The position numbers and the translations under genes were made by a program. From Fomes fomentarius (Eukaryota; Basidiomycota; Agaricomycetes; Polyporales; Polyporaceae), in NCBI GenBank assembly GCA_022606135.1, contig JABYQN010000002.1, positions 1,302,001-1,366,000 of the forward strand: a stretch of DNA of 64,000 nt. The letters run 5' to 3'. Each line of letters starts with the position of its first letter. The stretch's first letter is position 1. Shown here one piece after another: positions 46,018-58,960 of the stretch. The notes under the pieces were generated by a model, which made no database searches, had not been told where the DNA came from, and worked only from the letters and a program-made list of their open reading frames with translations.

Positions 46018-47040
46018 CCTGGATGAATACGGATAAAAGCTGAATCAGGATTCGCAAGTATTGATAGAGAGAACGAACGAATACTGACAGGACAAGGGTG
46101 AGCCACTCGCAACTGAATATGAGTACGCCACATTCCACATACATACGGGCGGTCGGAATCGGCCGGTTCAAGTTGCCAAAGACGGACTATTGACCGCCAT
46201 TATGATCCGCCGCCATATGTACTTCACTTTCTTCTCTCTGTCTTGGAGAGGGTGTTTGCTTCAACCTCTATGACCCTCCCTTCTCTCTGCTTTTGCTGGT
46301 GCCGCATGACCACGTCTCAAAGATAGATCCACAGAAGAAACAACGAATTGTGTCGCGGATGGCAATCTCTACCCCAGGGATATCGAGGGCGAGTAGGGAT
46401 TCAGAAGCTGGTGAGTACTGTACATTTCATCGATGCGTTCTTTTCCTGTCTACAATTGATGACATCCCACTTCATGTACTATACGATCGCGGGGTTCTCC
46501 CAAGGCAGCAGATCGTGACAATAACTGCTCCGTGGACTCCATTCAGGCCCCGCGGGACATGCGTCTGCTATGCTCGAAAGAGTCGTCGCGCCGGTCCAGC
46601 ATGTCGTGTCGTATGGCCATTTGCGCAGGCGAGCGGATGAGAGTGGATAAGCGCGATCGGGCCACTGTTCGCGTCGAAACACGTACGGGTCTGCTAAGAG
46701 CTGAACAGACGGATCTTCGTCTCCTCCTCTGCGTCCTCGTCTTCCCTATACCACTGTCCTCGGCGGTTTACGGGCATCTCAGTTTGGACGGCTTCAGTGA
46801 GTGGAGCTCTCTCGTACGCGCTTCAGACTGCCTCTCGCCCTCATCCCCTCCTCTGAAGCCTGTCCGCGCCCCATTCGCTCTCTGCTATTGACTCCATAAT
46901 TTCCCGCATGCTCCCGTCGACAAGCGCGCGCACCTCGCCCACCAGTGATGCTGACTCACCACCGCGCATAGCACGGTCGATTCCCGTCGCACTCATCTCC
47001 GGTGCATCTCAGCACGAGGATGACTTCCTGCTCCGCGTAG

Positions 47041-47499
47041 ATCATCAGCAACGCGCGCTACAACAAAAGCATAGACTGGTATGCCCTGGGCGTGCTCATC
47101 TTCAAGATATTCTCTGGCCTGCCCCCGTTCCACGAGCCGCCGGATATCTTACCCGCCATCCTCTACGAGAAGATCGCGCAGGGACCGACATTCGTCAACC
47201 GTCCGGTGTTTCACCCCACTGCGAGTGACTTGATACTGAAGTTCGTGGAGCGCGACCCATTGCAGCGGTTCGGGAACATGCAGCACGGCGCGGGCGACGT
47301 GTTCGCGCACCCGTGGTTTGCGGAGGTCGAATGGTATAAGCTGTTGAGGAGGGTGATTACGGCCCCGCATCTGTCGGAAGTTACGAGCGATGGGGATACG
47401 AGCGCGTGCGTGTCTCTCCTTCGTTGTTGTCTGTTGTCCAAGGAGGCTTGGACATTGGACGGACATGCTGATGCGCAGTGTCTAGATTCGTGCGAATGA
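47041..47499 (+). pseudogene. Fragment of PKA catalytic subunit (AGC kinase C-lobe), copy 1
   Basis: The frame reads ARYNKSIDWYALGVLIFKIF (subdomain IX, with the conserved Asp-Trp), then GLPPFHEP, LYEKIAQGP, FHPTASDLILKFVERDPLQR (subdomain XI arginine) and GNMQHGAGDVFAHPWF. This matches the end of the kinase domain and the AGC extension of fungal cAMP-dependent kinase. The catalytic loop, the DFG and the whole N-lobe are absent. Upstream is module sequence with stops, and downstream the tail hits stops where an intron would begin. It cannot be an active kinase. Confidence 0.85.
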
Positions 47500-48240
47500 G
47501 GATGGCGCGTCGATGCGGTATGGAGATCGACGCAGGATCCATCATATGCAGATACGTTCCCGGACGTTGAATGCACAGCCTCGGTCTGGAGTCTGCGCGG
47601 GTCTGATACCCCGCACTTTCCTCTTTCCACTCTGCTCTCTGTCCTTCGTCTCTCCCGCTGTGTCTCTTGCCTATACCTTCACCATCACAATCAATGTCGT
47701 TTCCCCCACAGTGCCTACCATACCTCAATCGCCATCTCCTCGCGAGACACATTAAGCCCAGCACATACGTATGCGCGCTCATCTCCGCTCTTGGCTGGTA
47801 CGACACCCTCATATGACCCGTCACTCATGCACCCTCTTTAACTCTCTGTTATCTTCTGGCTGTTGCTGTACGGTATATGCCTATGTACGCCGCACTTATT
47901 GCTGTCTCTGTCCTCGTCGTCGTTGTCGTCGTCTGTCTCGTGTCTCGCTATCGATCGTTCACTTCCACCCTGTCCTCAATGATCTGTCCTCCATCGTGGA
48001 TCACTCGGCACCCGCACGTGTCGCGTCCTTCTCTCTATGTGTTGCCGTGTCTTTCGTCCATCTCGCCGTGCACCGAGAGCATAAGAGCATATTCGATTTG
48101 GGTGAATTGTCAGCAACGTTGACAGACGACCTGAGGTCCGGTAGTAGTTCAGAGTATCTCGAGTACTCCCTCAGCTGATCTTGTTCTTCGTTCCTTGAGC
48201 CCTCTGCCATTGAGGGAAAACGGTAGCACAAGTGGGATGC
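47500..48240. repeat. 3' flank of the PKA fragment, duplicated
   Basis: It matches 57.13-57.94 kb, for example CAGCAACGTTGACAGACGA and GTATATGCCTATGTACG. It may derive from the 3' UTR of the parent kinase gene. It contains a GTC-rich microsatellite near 47.91-47.94 kb. Confidence 0.6.
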
Positions 48241-48719
48241 ACTTTCACCTGTGTTCAGAAGATTATTGTTCGAAATCGTACTGTTCCGCTATGGTCATCA
48301 CGCCGCACTCCCGTCCTCTGCCTCTGTCGCAGTAGCTCAACACTTCGGATATCTTTCAGTACTCACGAGTAGTCCACAGAGTACCTTGAGGTGCCCTAGC
48401 TGCCGGAGATCGAGTTGCCTAATATTTGCCGTTGATTAGTTCTATCATCTCCATGACATCCCGCGATTGGTTCAATGAAGTGTCTGTCCGCTCATTGGAG
48501 GTATTTCAAATGGGTGAAGAGGGCAAACCGACCAACAATAGATACAGAGAAATATGTCCAATCGTGTATAGTGAAGGAGTATGAACGTTGCAGTGAGAGG
48601 TGACAGGCGAACTAAGTACACGAGAAGCAAACGGAATGAGGAGGTAAGGGGACTAAAGGGGTGCAAGTGACAGAACTCGTAGCCGGGACAAATGGGACAG
48701 TATACGAAGAATGACCTCT

Positions 48720-49660
48720 GCAGCCTCTCGCGCACTACTCAAAAGCTCCGATCCCACCCCTCGCCTCGCTCGCGCACCGTATGCACATCAGCAAAATGCC
48801 CTAGATACTGCCTCGCGTGGCCCCACCCTTTCAACCCTCTGCTCTCGACTCAACAAATTCCCGCATGCTCCAATCGACAACCTCGCCCCCCTCGTCTACC
48901 ACCGATGCTGCGTTGGTTTCCATTGATGTCTCATCGATCCACGTCCGGTACGTCTTCTTTCACTTTTGCAGCACGAGTACATAATCGCCGAGCACGGCCA
49001 ATTCTCGTCACACCCTTCTCATATGAGTGCATCTCAGCACGAGGCTGACTATATGCGAACATCGCAGTCCCAGCACTGGCGTAGATATGGCGGGAACACA
49101 CCGAAAAGGTGAGCCTTTCGACTGTACTATCTACTGGGCCATGGATTCACAGTTGTGTCTTCCGACACGTCCGTGCGTTAGTTGCGTGCAAATGGTTGGC
49201 GGCGGACATCACACAACGTGTCGAGTCGTCGGTTCCATACACATCGTCTGCCGACCGCGTTCCCACCACTCATTGCAACCTCCTTGTCGGACCTCAGAGC
49301 AGCTATCAACAATACTGAATGAAGCAGTCTGTCGTCATCGTATCTCAGTCCAGCCCAGGTCCGGACATCCGCCACGTCATCGTCTCCTCGCGCATGATCC
49401 ACTGGACGCTTCCGACCGTACGACGTCATCTCGCGTATCACACTGAAGGTACACGGAATCGCAATATTATAGCGACGTCGTAGCAATCCAGGTGCACTCT
49501 CCCGTACGCTGCTGCTCGACAGCCTCGGAACGACTTCAGATGGCGTGTGGCGGCCATGGTCACCACATACGACACCGTTGAAAGCTGACACGAGCGGGTT
49601 GAATCCTCGAGTCCTCGGCTGGTGCGCAGGGCTAGTTTACTGTGACTGCACCTGTTTGAA
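48720..49660. repeat. Partial extra module copy
   Basis: It repeats 42.71-43.64 kb in the same order, starting exactly at GACCTCTGCAGCCTCTCGCG, where it joins the purine-rich block. This gives an additional truncated copy between the two larger modules. Confidence 0.7.
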
Positions 49661-50459
49661 ACCAATCTCACTCATTTCTCATACAGGACATCTTCAACCG
49701 CTACCTGGATGCACATCCTCTCCGTTCCCATGTCCCACCTTAGACATGGTGTGTGTGCAGCTCGTGCCATCCTGCGGCTCTCGGACATCACGTATGCATC
49801 AGGTTAGTAAGCACAGTCCGTCAGCATAGTCGAGTTCGTTCACTTCGAGCATAATCACTCTCTTCCTCTTCACTCACCAGCCTCGCAAGTATATGAATCA
49901 TCATGATGGGGAGAGAATGTTGTCTTGATAGCGAATGGCAGAGATAGGCTCAACGTCTCGGACGACTGTATGAGCATCCGCGTCGATCTAGCTTGATTTA
50001 CGGCTTCTCTAGGATGTAGACACGCGAGCACGTTGCTAGGCGTGTTATATGCAGCTCAGGAGCACGAGCATGCTGATTATGACCGTCTTGCAGGGAGGAT
50101 CATGGCCTGGTGTTCGTGAGCAGAACAGTGTCTGTGGACATGGCAGGGTTGGAACAGCTGAGCTGGATGCGATTGCGATAGAGTGGGGACCACCAGTGGA
50201 TAGCGAGTATGGCGGCGTGTGGGCGAGTGCTCGTGAGGTATACGGCAGGGATAAGGCGGGGAGCCAGTGGACATGCTAGACTACGCGTGTACATACTACT
50301 TGTAGCTACATCGTTCAATTCAACATATTCACCCACCCGACTTCTGATGTGCCATTGTTCATGTCTGGGTAGGGAGTCACTCAAGTCTTTTACTGGGGGA
50401 CCGTTTCTTCTCGAGACGACCTCAGATTGTCCACTTGTCAAGCTCTCTGTGTGACGTGA
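49661..50459. other. Unique stretch between module copies
   Basis: No similarity to the other modules was noticed and no gene is recognised. Confidence 0.4.
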
Positions 50460-51589
50460 GCTCCGGAGATTGAATGGGTCAGTGTGTTTATTATCTCGTG
50501 CGAGCGAGCGATTGAGCACAGTCACCACATCCATCGAGAAGCATTCGTACGGATTCCATCGAGTTTATCTATATGATAGTCTATGGTGTAACACTCTGAA
50601 CACACATCAGTTGGATCGGCGGCGGTCAAACACAAATAATAGACACAACAGAGTGCTAGCGATGCAACGAAACAATTGCTAGCTACCAATGATTGAGATT
50701 ATTGGAAGCAATTGATCGAGGACAAACCGGTCGATAAATAAAAACACTGGGCTCCCTGCACTCTTTCATAATCAGACTTTCACCTACAGCTATGTCCTTG
50801 ATATGTACCCAAGTACAAAGCTCGACATCGTCCAATATACAGTCTGGTGGATCCACTGACTTAGGACAAACCGGGGAAAAGATAAAGAGGCGAATTCATA
50901 GATAGAGTCCTATCGTGTATAGTGGCGGACTATAGACGATGGAGAGAAAGAGTTAAGGTATTGTAGAAGAGAGAAGGAAACACTTCAAACAGACAAAAAG
51001 AAAAAGAAAAAAAAACATGAGAATAAGTTGCATAAATTGGACTCGAGAGAAACAGGACAGTCTACAAGGAATCAGAGACTCATTGGAGAGAAGTTCGCAT
51101 ATGGTAAAAGTCTCGGGACGGGATGGCCAAATCGTACAACGTCAGGAAGAATCGGAGAGAATAACAGGCTGGTAATGTGGGAATATAGTCTATGGTCCAG
51201 GGAGGGGAACGGGAAAGCATGTGGCCAGGACGTAAGTATATCGCGATCTCGGGACAATGTGTCATCCATCGTGATCTTGGATATATGACCATGCCTCCGC
51301 TCGTGCAAGGGAACAACGGGATGGAGTGTGTCCGCACAGACCTGTTGAACTTGGAGACAGCATGAGGCAGGAAACGATGGCGCGAGTGATGGCGAAAAAA
51401 CAGTGAGGAGAGAGCGATGGGCACATGAACAGAGGGGACGGGTAGAGCATGCCGGTCTATGGACAATGACACATTCTAGTCAGTTATGGTTGTGTAGAGT
51501 AGGGGATACCACTGTATAAGCACCCACTGTATCCGCCGTGGAACCGGTCAATAGGGTGGAGCTTGAGAATTATTGGAATGTCAGAGAGC

Positions 51590-51945
51590 TGGGTTGGTTG
51601 AGAGAGGTAGCTCGACATGTGGTTTGTCAGACTCGGTTTCTCCCAAATTCTCGGACTCGAGGTCAAAATCCACTCGATACGCGCTGTATCCTTCAGCATC
51701 TGTCCAAAATTGACCATGGGGTGATTTAGTGTATTAGACATGATATGCTCAATACCATGGTGCACCGAGAATCTTCCTTCTCACACCTCCATAGTTCATT
51801 GAAGAGTCAATTTTGGGGAGAAATGGTTCTTCAAACTCGGTTTCTCCCAATTTCTCCGACTCGAGGTCAAAATCCTCTCGATAAGCGGTGTATCCTCCAG
51901 CACCTGTTTGGAATTGCCCATGAGCATAATTAGTGTATTAGACAC
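51590..51945. repeat. Two tandem copies of the F-box 3' flank
   Basis: A segment with GGTTTCTCCCAAATTCTC, ACTCGAGGTCAAAATCC and GTGTATTAGACA occurs at 51.62-51.74 and again at 51.83-51.95 kb. Single copies lie at 37.86-37.98 and 58.87-58.97 kb, always next to the F-box 3' end. Confidence 0.7.
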
Positions 51946-52689
51946 AACAGACTGTTGTCCATGACTAGTAACACTGAGTGCAGCAACGAAGCGTGGAAGA
52001 TGGAGTGAAGTTATCGGACACATCACTGAGATAATGTTTATGTATGCAAAGCATCGTCGCCCACATCCGATTGAGGTACGGCCTCATGGGTCCCTCATGT
52101 CACTAGGCAGTGTATGTGTCTGATCTAGCGTATTCTCCGAAGAATATTCTGTGGCCCCCCATAGGGTCAACACCAGCAGATGAGGTGCACTCATTGAGGT
52201 CTAGCGAACGCACGGATTGACATCACTGTATTCCATTCACCAGAGACGTCTGACAACTATGTAACACATAGCCTTGACCTGTCAAGGTTATCATGATCTT
52301 CGATTTCTCCATGCCCATTGTGCTGAGGCACTGACATCGGTCCTCGGTGGATGTCTTAGTCATCCTTGAAGGACGCGGGTCTCAGGAGGATACCGGTGCC
52401 TCGAGCCACAATACATCACATGCACCACCTATCAGCAGGATCATGGCCCTGTATGTGGGTTTACGTCCAACTTGAATTTGCACAGTACAACTGATCAGCG
52501 CCACACTCCGTCATGGTGATGCTATGCAGAAACCGAATTAATGACACGAGCACAAGAATAGCGTACTTCACAATCACTCAAGAGTGCGCAGATGTGGTTG
52601 GATGGACCTTTATTAAGCACAAAGGTGAGGTAGTTCCCGTGATGAAACTTCAAGGATAGCTCCAGCTCTCGGATCGGGGCGTAGTTACT

Positions 52690-53060
52690 GGCCTCGATCA
52701 TGCAGTGGCGGGGAGCGGAGCTTCAACGGCGCGGGCACACATAGAGTACCGATCGCTGTCGGTGAGAGACGGTTGGATGAGGCGGAGAAAGGAAGGACAG
52801 AGAAGCAGTGTGGAGAATACACAAGTCGCGAAGTCTGTCATGACAGGCGCGCACATCCTTGGGTCACTGATCGAAGACCGTCCAGCCTCATCGGTGGCAT
52901 AATCGGGGACAGCATGCGGATGCGGTGTGATAGACAGCCAGCAGTCAGTTCTATCGGCCTCATGTGTCCGAGCCCATATAGAACGATGGGGCGAGGCGAC
53001 CGCTACTCGGTGCTGGCGTACATGTGAACGTTCGAACCGTAAACGAGGCAATCCATCAGA
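52690..53060 (-). repeat. Conserved module block with a shared minus-strand frame
   Basis: It matches 60.79-61.11 kb. On the minus strand both keep an open stretch with AGRSSISDPRMCAPVM and LLLCPSFLR. Module A retains only its end (about 39.88 kb). The protein is not recognised, so coding status is open. Confidence 0.5.
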
Positions 53061-56000
53061 TTGTGGTCAGTCATCAGCGCAAGACACACAGCTGGATGAA
53101 AACAATATACACCTACCCATCCTAGGACCCTGAGCCGCATACAATGAGACTTTGCTTGTCGCTTGCACTGGATTCGGACCAGAGAATCGGAGTCCAGACC
53201 TAGATGACGCCGACCCTTCCAATCATCGTCCACAGCACAAGTCTGCTCTTCCGCCGACGTGCCCTCCAACCCGCACAGCACCGCACAGCCGCTCACGCGC
53301 ACGGCCCAGCCTCACGAATGTGCAGTCAAACAGCACTGCAACTAGGACGCATACACCTACTTCTCCGGCTTAGTGCCGCTTCGCCTTGCCCTTCTTCCTC
53401 CGCTTCCTGTGACGTTCCCGGGAGCGCTGCCCATTGCCCTCCCACGCAGAGTATTCTATATTGCGATTACAAGGACGACACTCAAGCGCCTGGAGCAGTA
53501 CGTGGTTGAGCACTGGCGGCGCGCGCGAGCCGCCCTCGATGAAAAGAGACACAGGCATCCTCTAGCCAGAAATATGAATCAGAGCATTGGATGTGCATTA
53601 GCGAGCGCAGTGAGGGTACTGAAAGTAGGAGATGCGTGATGTTCATGACGTACTTACTGGAGGTATAGCTTGTATGTCTCACGCGAACGCCATGGTTGCG
53701 ACAAAGCCCATGTCCACGTCGTATGACCGTCATAAGCCAACGGGTGTATGCGAAGGCGCATGCATGTCGTGAGCAGCACGAAGAGGAAGGAGAGTGAGCG
53801 AGGCTCGGTGAGGGGCGTGGAGACAGTACATTGGATTCACCAGTCCCGGGTCGGCCGGCCGTTAGGAGCACTAGATGATAATTTCGAGACGGTGAATATA
53901 TTGGTTTATATGACTTTCCCGCTGCTTGAAAGGAGCAAGACGCTCTGGAGTTGGAGAGGTGAAGTTCACATCATTACCGTGATGAAGTCTTAACGTAGAT
54001 GCACAAGAATTGGAAGACATACATAGTGGAAGGCAGAGATCATGCACGACAAAGTGCATGCTCTGGAGCTGCTAATATGCTCCATGTGTGGCGAAAGGTC
54101 CCAGGCGCAGCCGCCGCAATCCAGTTGAAGACTGCAGAGGGCAGGGGTGAGGTGCTGCGGGAGTAAGTCAACGGAACGTCAGAATCGAGAGAGGGATAGG
54201 AGTGACCTTGCAGCTACGGGAGCAAAGAGCATTGCCATAGGCTGGTCCGCATACGATATGGAGTTTGTTGAATACACGACGAGCGATATCTCTCGATAGA
54301 GTGCGTAAGAGTGGTGTCGGTAACTTCAAACTGTCCAGAAACCATGATGCCAGTGCTCACATAGATTTGATCTCGCCCTTCGTCTTCTGTACGAAACGAA
54401 AGGAACAGAGTGCATCCAGAACACCGTCCAACCGTCCACTATCCACGTGTGCAGCAGAGCAAGTGTTTTCTGCGCCTTTCTGCCTTCACTGCCTTTCCGT
54501 CGTGGAGTAGCATACGACAACGGATCGATACTAGAACGTTGGGCGCAAGACTCACGTTTGGGGATATGGATAAACAAACTTGATGATGGGTTGAGAGAGA
54601 GGGAAGGGATGCGTCTGCATTCTATCACGGCATACTTACCTGCGATCTAGCACCCTAGCCTGCTCAGCTCGGCTCGATCTCCAGTCAAATCTGACCCAAA
54701 GCGATCAGGGCACGAGAGGGAGGTGAGAACCGTAATCTGTCCGGCTGAGGAGGACAGAGCGCGCTCGCACCCATCCGGCACAATGTGCACATCGGAGGGT
54801 CGTGCGTATGCAAGCGGTTATGCAGCAATTCGATTACGATGTCCTAGAGGTCGTGCACGTGAGGACAAGTCGTTAGGATCGTTCTAGTACCGAGCACTGC
54901 GCGGTGGATAAGTATTATCCTGGAGCTTTGAATCACATACCTACCTAGTCTACTGAGTGGCTTTCGAGTCGCCAGGAAATCACGAAGGATAGAACATGGG
55001 CGACAGAGCATGAACCCACTGACAGCAGGAGCCTGAGATGTTGACAGTTGATCATGAGCGCAAAGAGTACAAGCGCCCATGTTGGTCCGTGTTCGCGTTC
55101 TTTGACCTCTACGGCATTCTCTCTCTGCTTCCTCTTGCACTGCACGACCACGTCTCACCCAAGATGGATGCACAGAAGACTCGACGCGATGGAGTGTCGT
55201 GTGGATGACAATCTCGACTTTCAAGGTATCGAGGCGGGCAAAGTGCAGGAGTTGCAGGCTCCAGATGCCGGCCCTGCCAGGGATTCAGAAATTGCGAGTG
55301 AGTGTGCCCCTTCAATCAATTATTTTCTGCTTTTCTTTCTGTACTACTTGCCATAACTGTTACCCACTCTTTGCGCTACACGAATGCGGGACACTCCGAT
55401 CCCGAAGGAGGAGACGATGACCCTTGTCCCACTAGAACGAGTCGTCGCGCCGGTGCAGCAGGACGCGGCGTACATCCCCATGCGCAGGTCAGTGTCTGGA
55501 ACCCCCACGGGCGATCGCCTCACTCTTCACGTCCGAGCACATACCGGCCTATGAACACGCCCACGCGTCCCGCGTTCCATCCTGTGCACTCTTCCTTACC
55601 TTCCCCCGCCCAACCGTCCATCCCGGTCATCTAGGTGTTGAGGTCTTCAGCTCTCTACGCTCCTGGACGGCCTCTTGCCCTTGTCCGCCCTTGTCCGCAG
55701 CCTCTCGCGCACTACTGAAAAACTCCGATCCCGTCCCTCGCCTCGCTCGCGCACCGTATGCACATCTCAAAGTGCTCTAGATACCGGCTCGCGTGTCCCC
55801 GCCCTTTTGGCCCTCTGCTCTCGACTCCACAATTTCCCATATGCTCCCATCGACAACCTTGCCCCCCTCGTCCACCACCGACGCTGCGTTGGTTTCCGTT
55901 GATGTCTCATCAGTCCACTTCGGGTACGTCTTCTCTCACTTTTGCAGCGCAAGTCATCACCCGCCGAGCACGGCGAATTCTCGTTACACCCTTCTCATAT

Positions 56001-56712
56001 GAGGGCATCTCAGCACGAGGCTGACTATATGCAAACTCCGCCGTCTCAGAGCTTGCGCAGAGATGGTGGGAACGCACACCCCTTCCTTTCGTCAATTGAT
56101 GCCATCCCACTCTACGGATGTGGCACTCTCCCATGACGAAGGCATTAGCTCACGGTGATCTCTCTGCTACAGACTCTGTTCAGGCCTTGCGCGACGTTCG
56201 TCCGCTATGCTCGAACGAGTTGTCGCGGCGGTCCAGCATGAACGCATCATATAGCCATATGCGCAGGCGAGTGGATACCCGCGGTCGGGCCACTGTTGGC
56301 GTCCACCACGTACGGGTCTGCAACGAGCTGAACACACCTCTCCATCTCCTCGTCTGGCCTCTGTGAGTGGAGCTCTCTCGTACGTGCTCTAGACCGCCTC
56401 TCGCCCTTGTCCTGTCCTCTGCAGCCTCGCGAGCACTAATCGAACACTCCGATCAGCCCCCTGCCCCGTATCCACATTGGTCACGTGCTCTCGAAACCGT
56501 CTCATCTGTGCCCGCCTCGTTCTCCCTCCGCTCTCGACCTTCACAATTTCTTGCATGCTCCCGTAGACAACCACGCACACCTCGCCCACCACTGATGCTG
56601 ACTTGCCACCGCCGCGGATAGCACGGCCAACTATTGTCGCACCCATCTCAGGTGCATATTAGCATCGTGAGGCTGGCTATATGTCTGTTCCTGCTCAATC
56701 TGCTCCGCATAG

Positions 56713-57130
56713 ATTACCAGCAACACGCGCTACACCATAAGCGTAAACTGGTACGCTCTCGGCGTGCTCCTCTTCGAGAGATTCTCTGGCCCGCCCCCAT
56801 TCCACGCGCCGGACATCTTCCGAGATAGTGCAGGGACCGACATGCATCAACTGTCCGACGTTTTACCCCACCGCAACCGACTTGATACTGAAGTTCGTGG
56901 AGTGCGACCTGCTGCAGAGGTTCGGGAACATGCAGCACGGCGCGGGCGACGTGTTTGCGCACCTGTGGTTCGTGGAGGTCGACTGGAACAAGCTGTTGAG
57001 GTCGGCCCCGCATCTGTCGGAAGTTACGACTGATGGGGATACGAGTGCGTGCGTGTCTCTCCTTTGTTGCTGTCTGTTGTCTAAGGAGGCTTGGACATTG
57101 GATGGACATGCTAACGCGCGGTGTCTAGAT
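56713..57130 (+). pseudogene. Fragment of PKA catalytic subunit, copy 2
   Basis: It is the counterpart of the fragment at 47.04 kb. It reads WYALGVLLFERFSG, then PPPFHAP, then shifts frame through a deletion. It re-enters as FYPTATDLILKFVECDLLQR and GNMQHGAGDVFAHLWF. The Asp of the subdomain IX Asp-Trp is changed to Asn, and the kinase core upstream is missing. More decayed than copy 1. Confidence 0.82.
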
Positions 57131-58960
57131 TCGTGCGATACCATGCGGATTCGTGACAACCTCGGTCTGGAGTCTGCCATGTGTCTGAGAATTTGCACTT
57201 TCCTCTCTCAACTCTCCCATCGGTCCTTCGTCTCTTCCCTCTGTGTCTTTTGCCTATACCTCCACCATCGCCACCAACGACGTCTGCACCGCAGTCACCT
57301 GCACTGTCAGCGTCACCCCTACACCTCAATCGCCATCTCCCTCACGACACACATGAAGACCAGCACATAAACCTATGTAGGCAAATCTTCGCCCTCGGCT
57401 GCATACGACACCCTCATATGACCCGTCGCTCATGGATCCTTTTCTCAACTCTCTATTTTCCATGTTCCGGCTATTGTTGTACAGTGTATGCCTATGTACG
57501 CACATATTGTATGTGCCTATCTAGTTGTTGTTGTCTGCTGTCTCGTCTCTCGGCATCGATGCCATTTACGTTCGGTCTCACCCTGTCCACAATGATAATA
57601 CAACGTCTAGAGAATTCGACACGGACCGCTCCTTGTTGTGCCATTGTACAAAGCGTCCTATATGCACAGACATTTCAGTACTCCATCATAGATCACTCAG
57701 CGTTCCCGTACGTGTCGCGTCCATGTGCTGCAGTCATGATACCTATGTCTTCGTCCATCTCCCCGTGTACCGAGAGCATAAGGACGTGTTCGATCCGAGT
57801 GAGTTGTCAGCAACGTTGACAGACGATCTCGAGTCCTCCCTCAGCTGAATTTGGTTTTCGCTCCTTGTGCCATTTGCTCTTGAGGGCTCTTGAGGGAACA
57901 CGATAGCACAAGCGGGATGCACTCGCTCGCACCTTTGCATAGAAGATTGTTCGAGAACATACTGTGTTGAACTATCGCAGCTGGAGCACCTGTTTCGTGG
58001 ACCACTCGTGAGTGCTGGGAGATGTCCGAAGGGTTGAGCTACTGCGACAGAGGAGGACGTGAGTGCTGCGTGATGCCCAGAGGTCGAGTCGCTCGAGACT
58101 TGTCATTGACTAATTCCAGCACGCGATTTCTTCAACGAAGCAACCTTCCGCTCGTTGGATGCATTGCGAACGGGGTAAGAGGACTAACGATCAATAGATA
58201 CAGATCCGAATATGTACGCCTGTTGTGTACTGTAAAGAGCTATGGACGTTGAAGTGAGAGGTGAAACGCAAAGTAGGAACACGAGAAGCAAAATGGAATG
58301 GGGAAGTAAGGAGACTATGGGGGTGCAAGTTACAGAGCTCGTAGCCCGGATGGGGCGGGACAGTATACGAAGAATCAGAGACAGCGGACAGAGGCTCACA
58401 TACAGTAAGTCATGGAACGAAATGTCATGTAGCTGGAAAGAAAGATGCAGAAGACAATTGCAGACGTGCATACTATAGTCAATGGAGGAGTACGATGGGG
58501 AGAGAAGTGAGCGACGACTTCAGACTAATCTCCTGGTTTCTGACCTCGAAGCGGCCACTCTGGATCCTCACATGGGAGCTCCGGAGGCAATAGAGTCCAC
58601 TGACACAGACTGATCCACGGTGGAAATAGCATCGGGAGGACACGACACGTCTCGAAGTAGTGGCACTGGAACAGTGAAGGGAGAGTCGGAGACGGATAGC
58701 GAAGACTCGTCCGACTATACACGTTCCGATCAGTCATGGCTGCGCTGAACAGAAGAAAGATCAAAAATCACCAATATCATGAGTTGCGGAACTGGTCAAT
58801 GGTATGGTTCAAGCGCTGCTGCGATCTCAGAATAGGTTGAGAGGGGTAGCTCGGAATGGGGTACGTGAGACACGGTTTCTCCCAGATTGTCTGCATGAAG
58901 GAATCGACTATCGCTCCAGTGTTCCGCATCTGTTTGACATTGAGTATATCAGATGTCTGT

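Larger units (their letters stand above)
46230..48720. repeat. Compound repeat module, copy A (right part)
   Basis: It resumes the module after the unique F-box gene: a paralogue of the 42-kb block (46.25-47.01), the PKA fragment (47.04-47.5) with its 3' flank (to 48.24), and the start of a purine-rich block (48.48-48.7). The same order is found at 56.1-58.48 kb. Confidence 0.7.
50500..58150. repeat. Compound repeat module, copy B (F-box gene deleted)
   Basis: This is the most complete module apart from the missing F-box gene. Order: purine-rich blocks (50.5-51.49), two tandem F-box 3' flanks (51.49-51.95), F-box 5' flank (51.95-52.46), block at 52.69-53.06, block at 53.13-54.06, block at 54.09-55.02, block at 55.02-56.06, paralogue at 56.1-56.68, and PKA fragment and flank (56.69-57.94). 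The next module begins at about 58.15 kb, giving a unit of about 7.5 kb. Confidence 0.72.
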
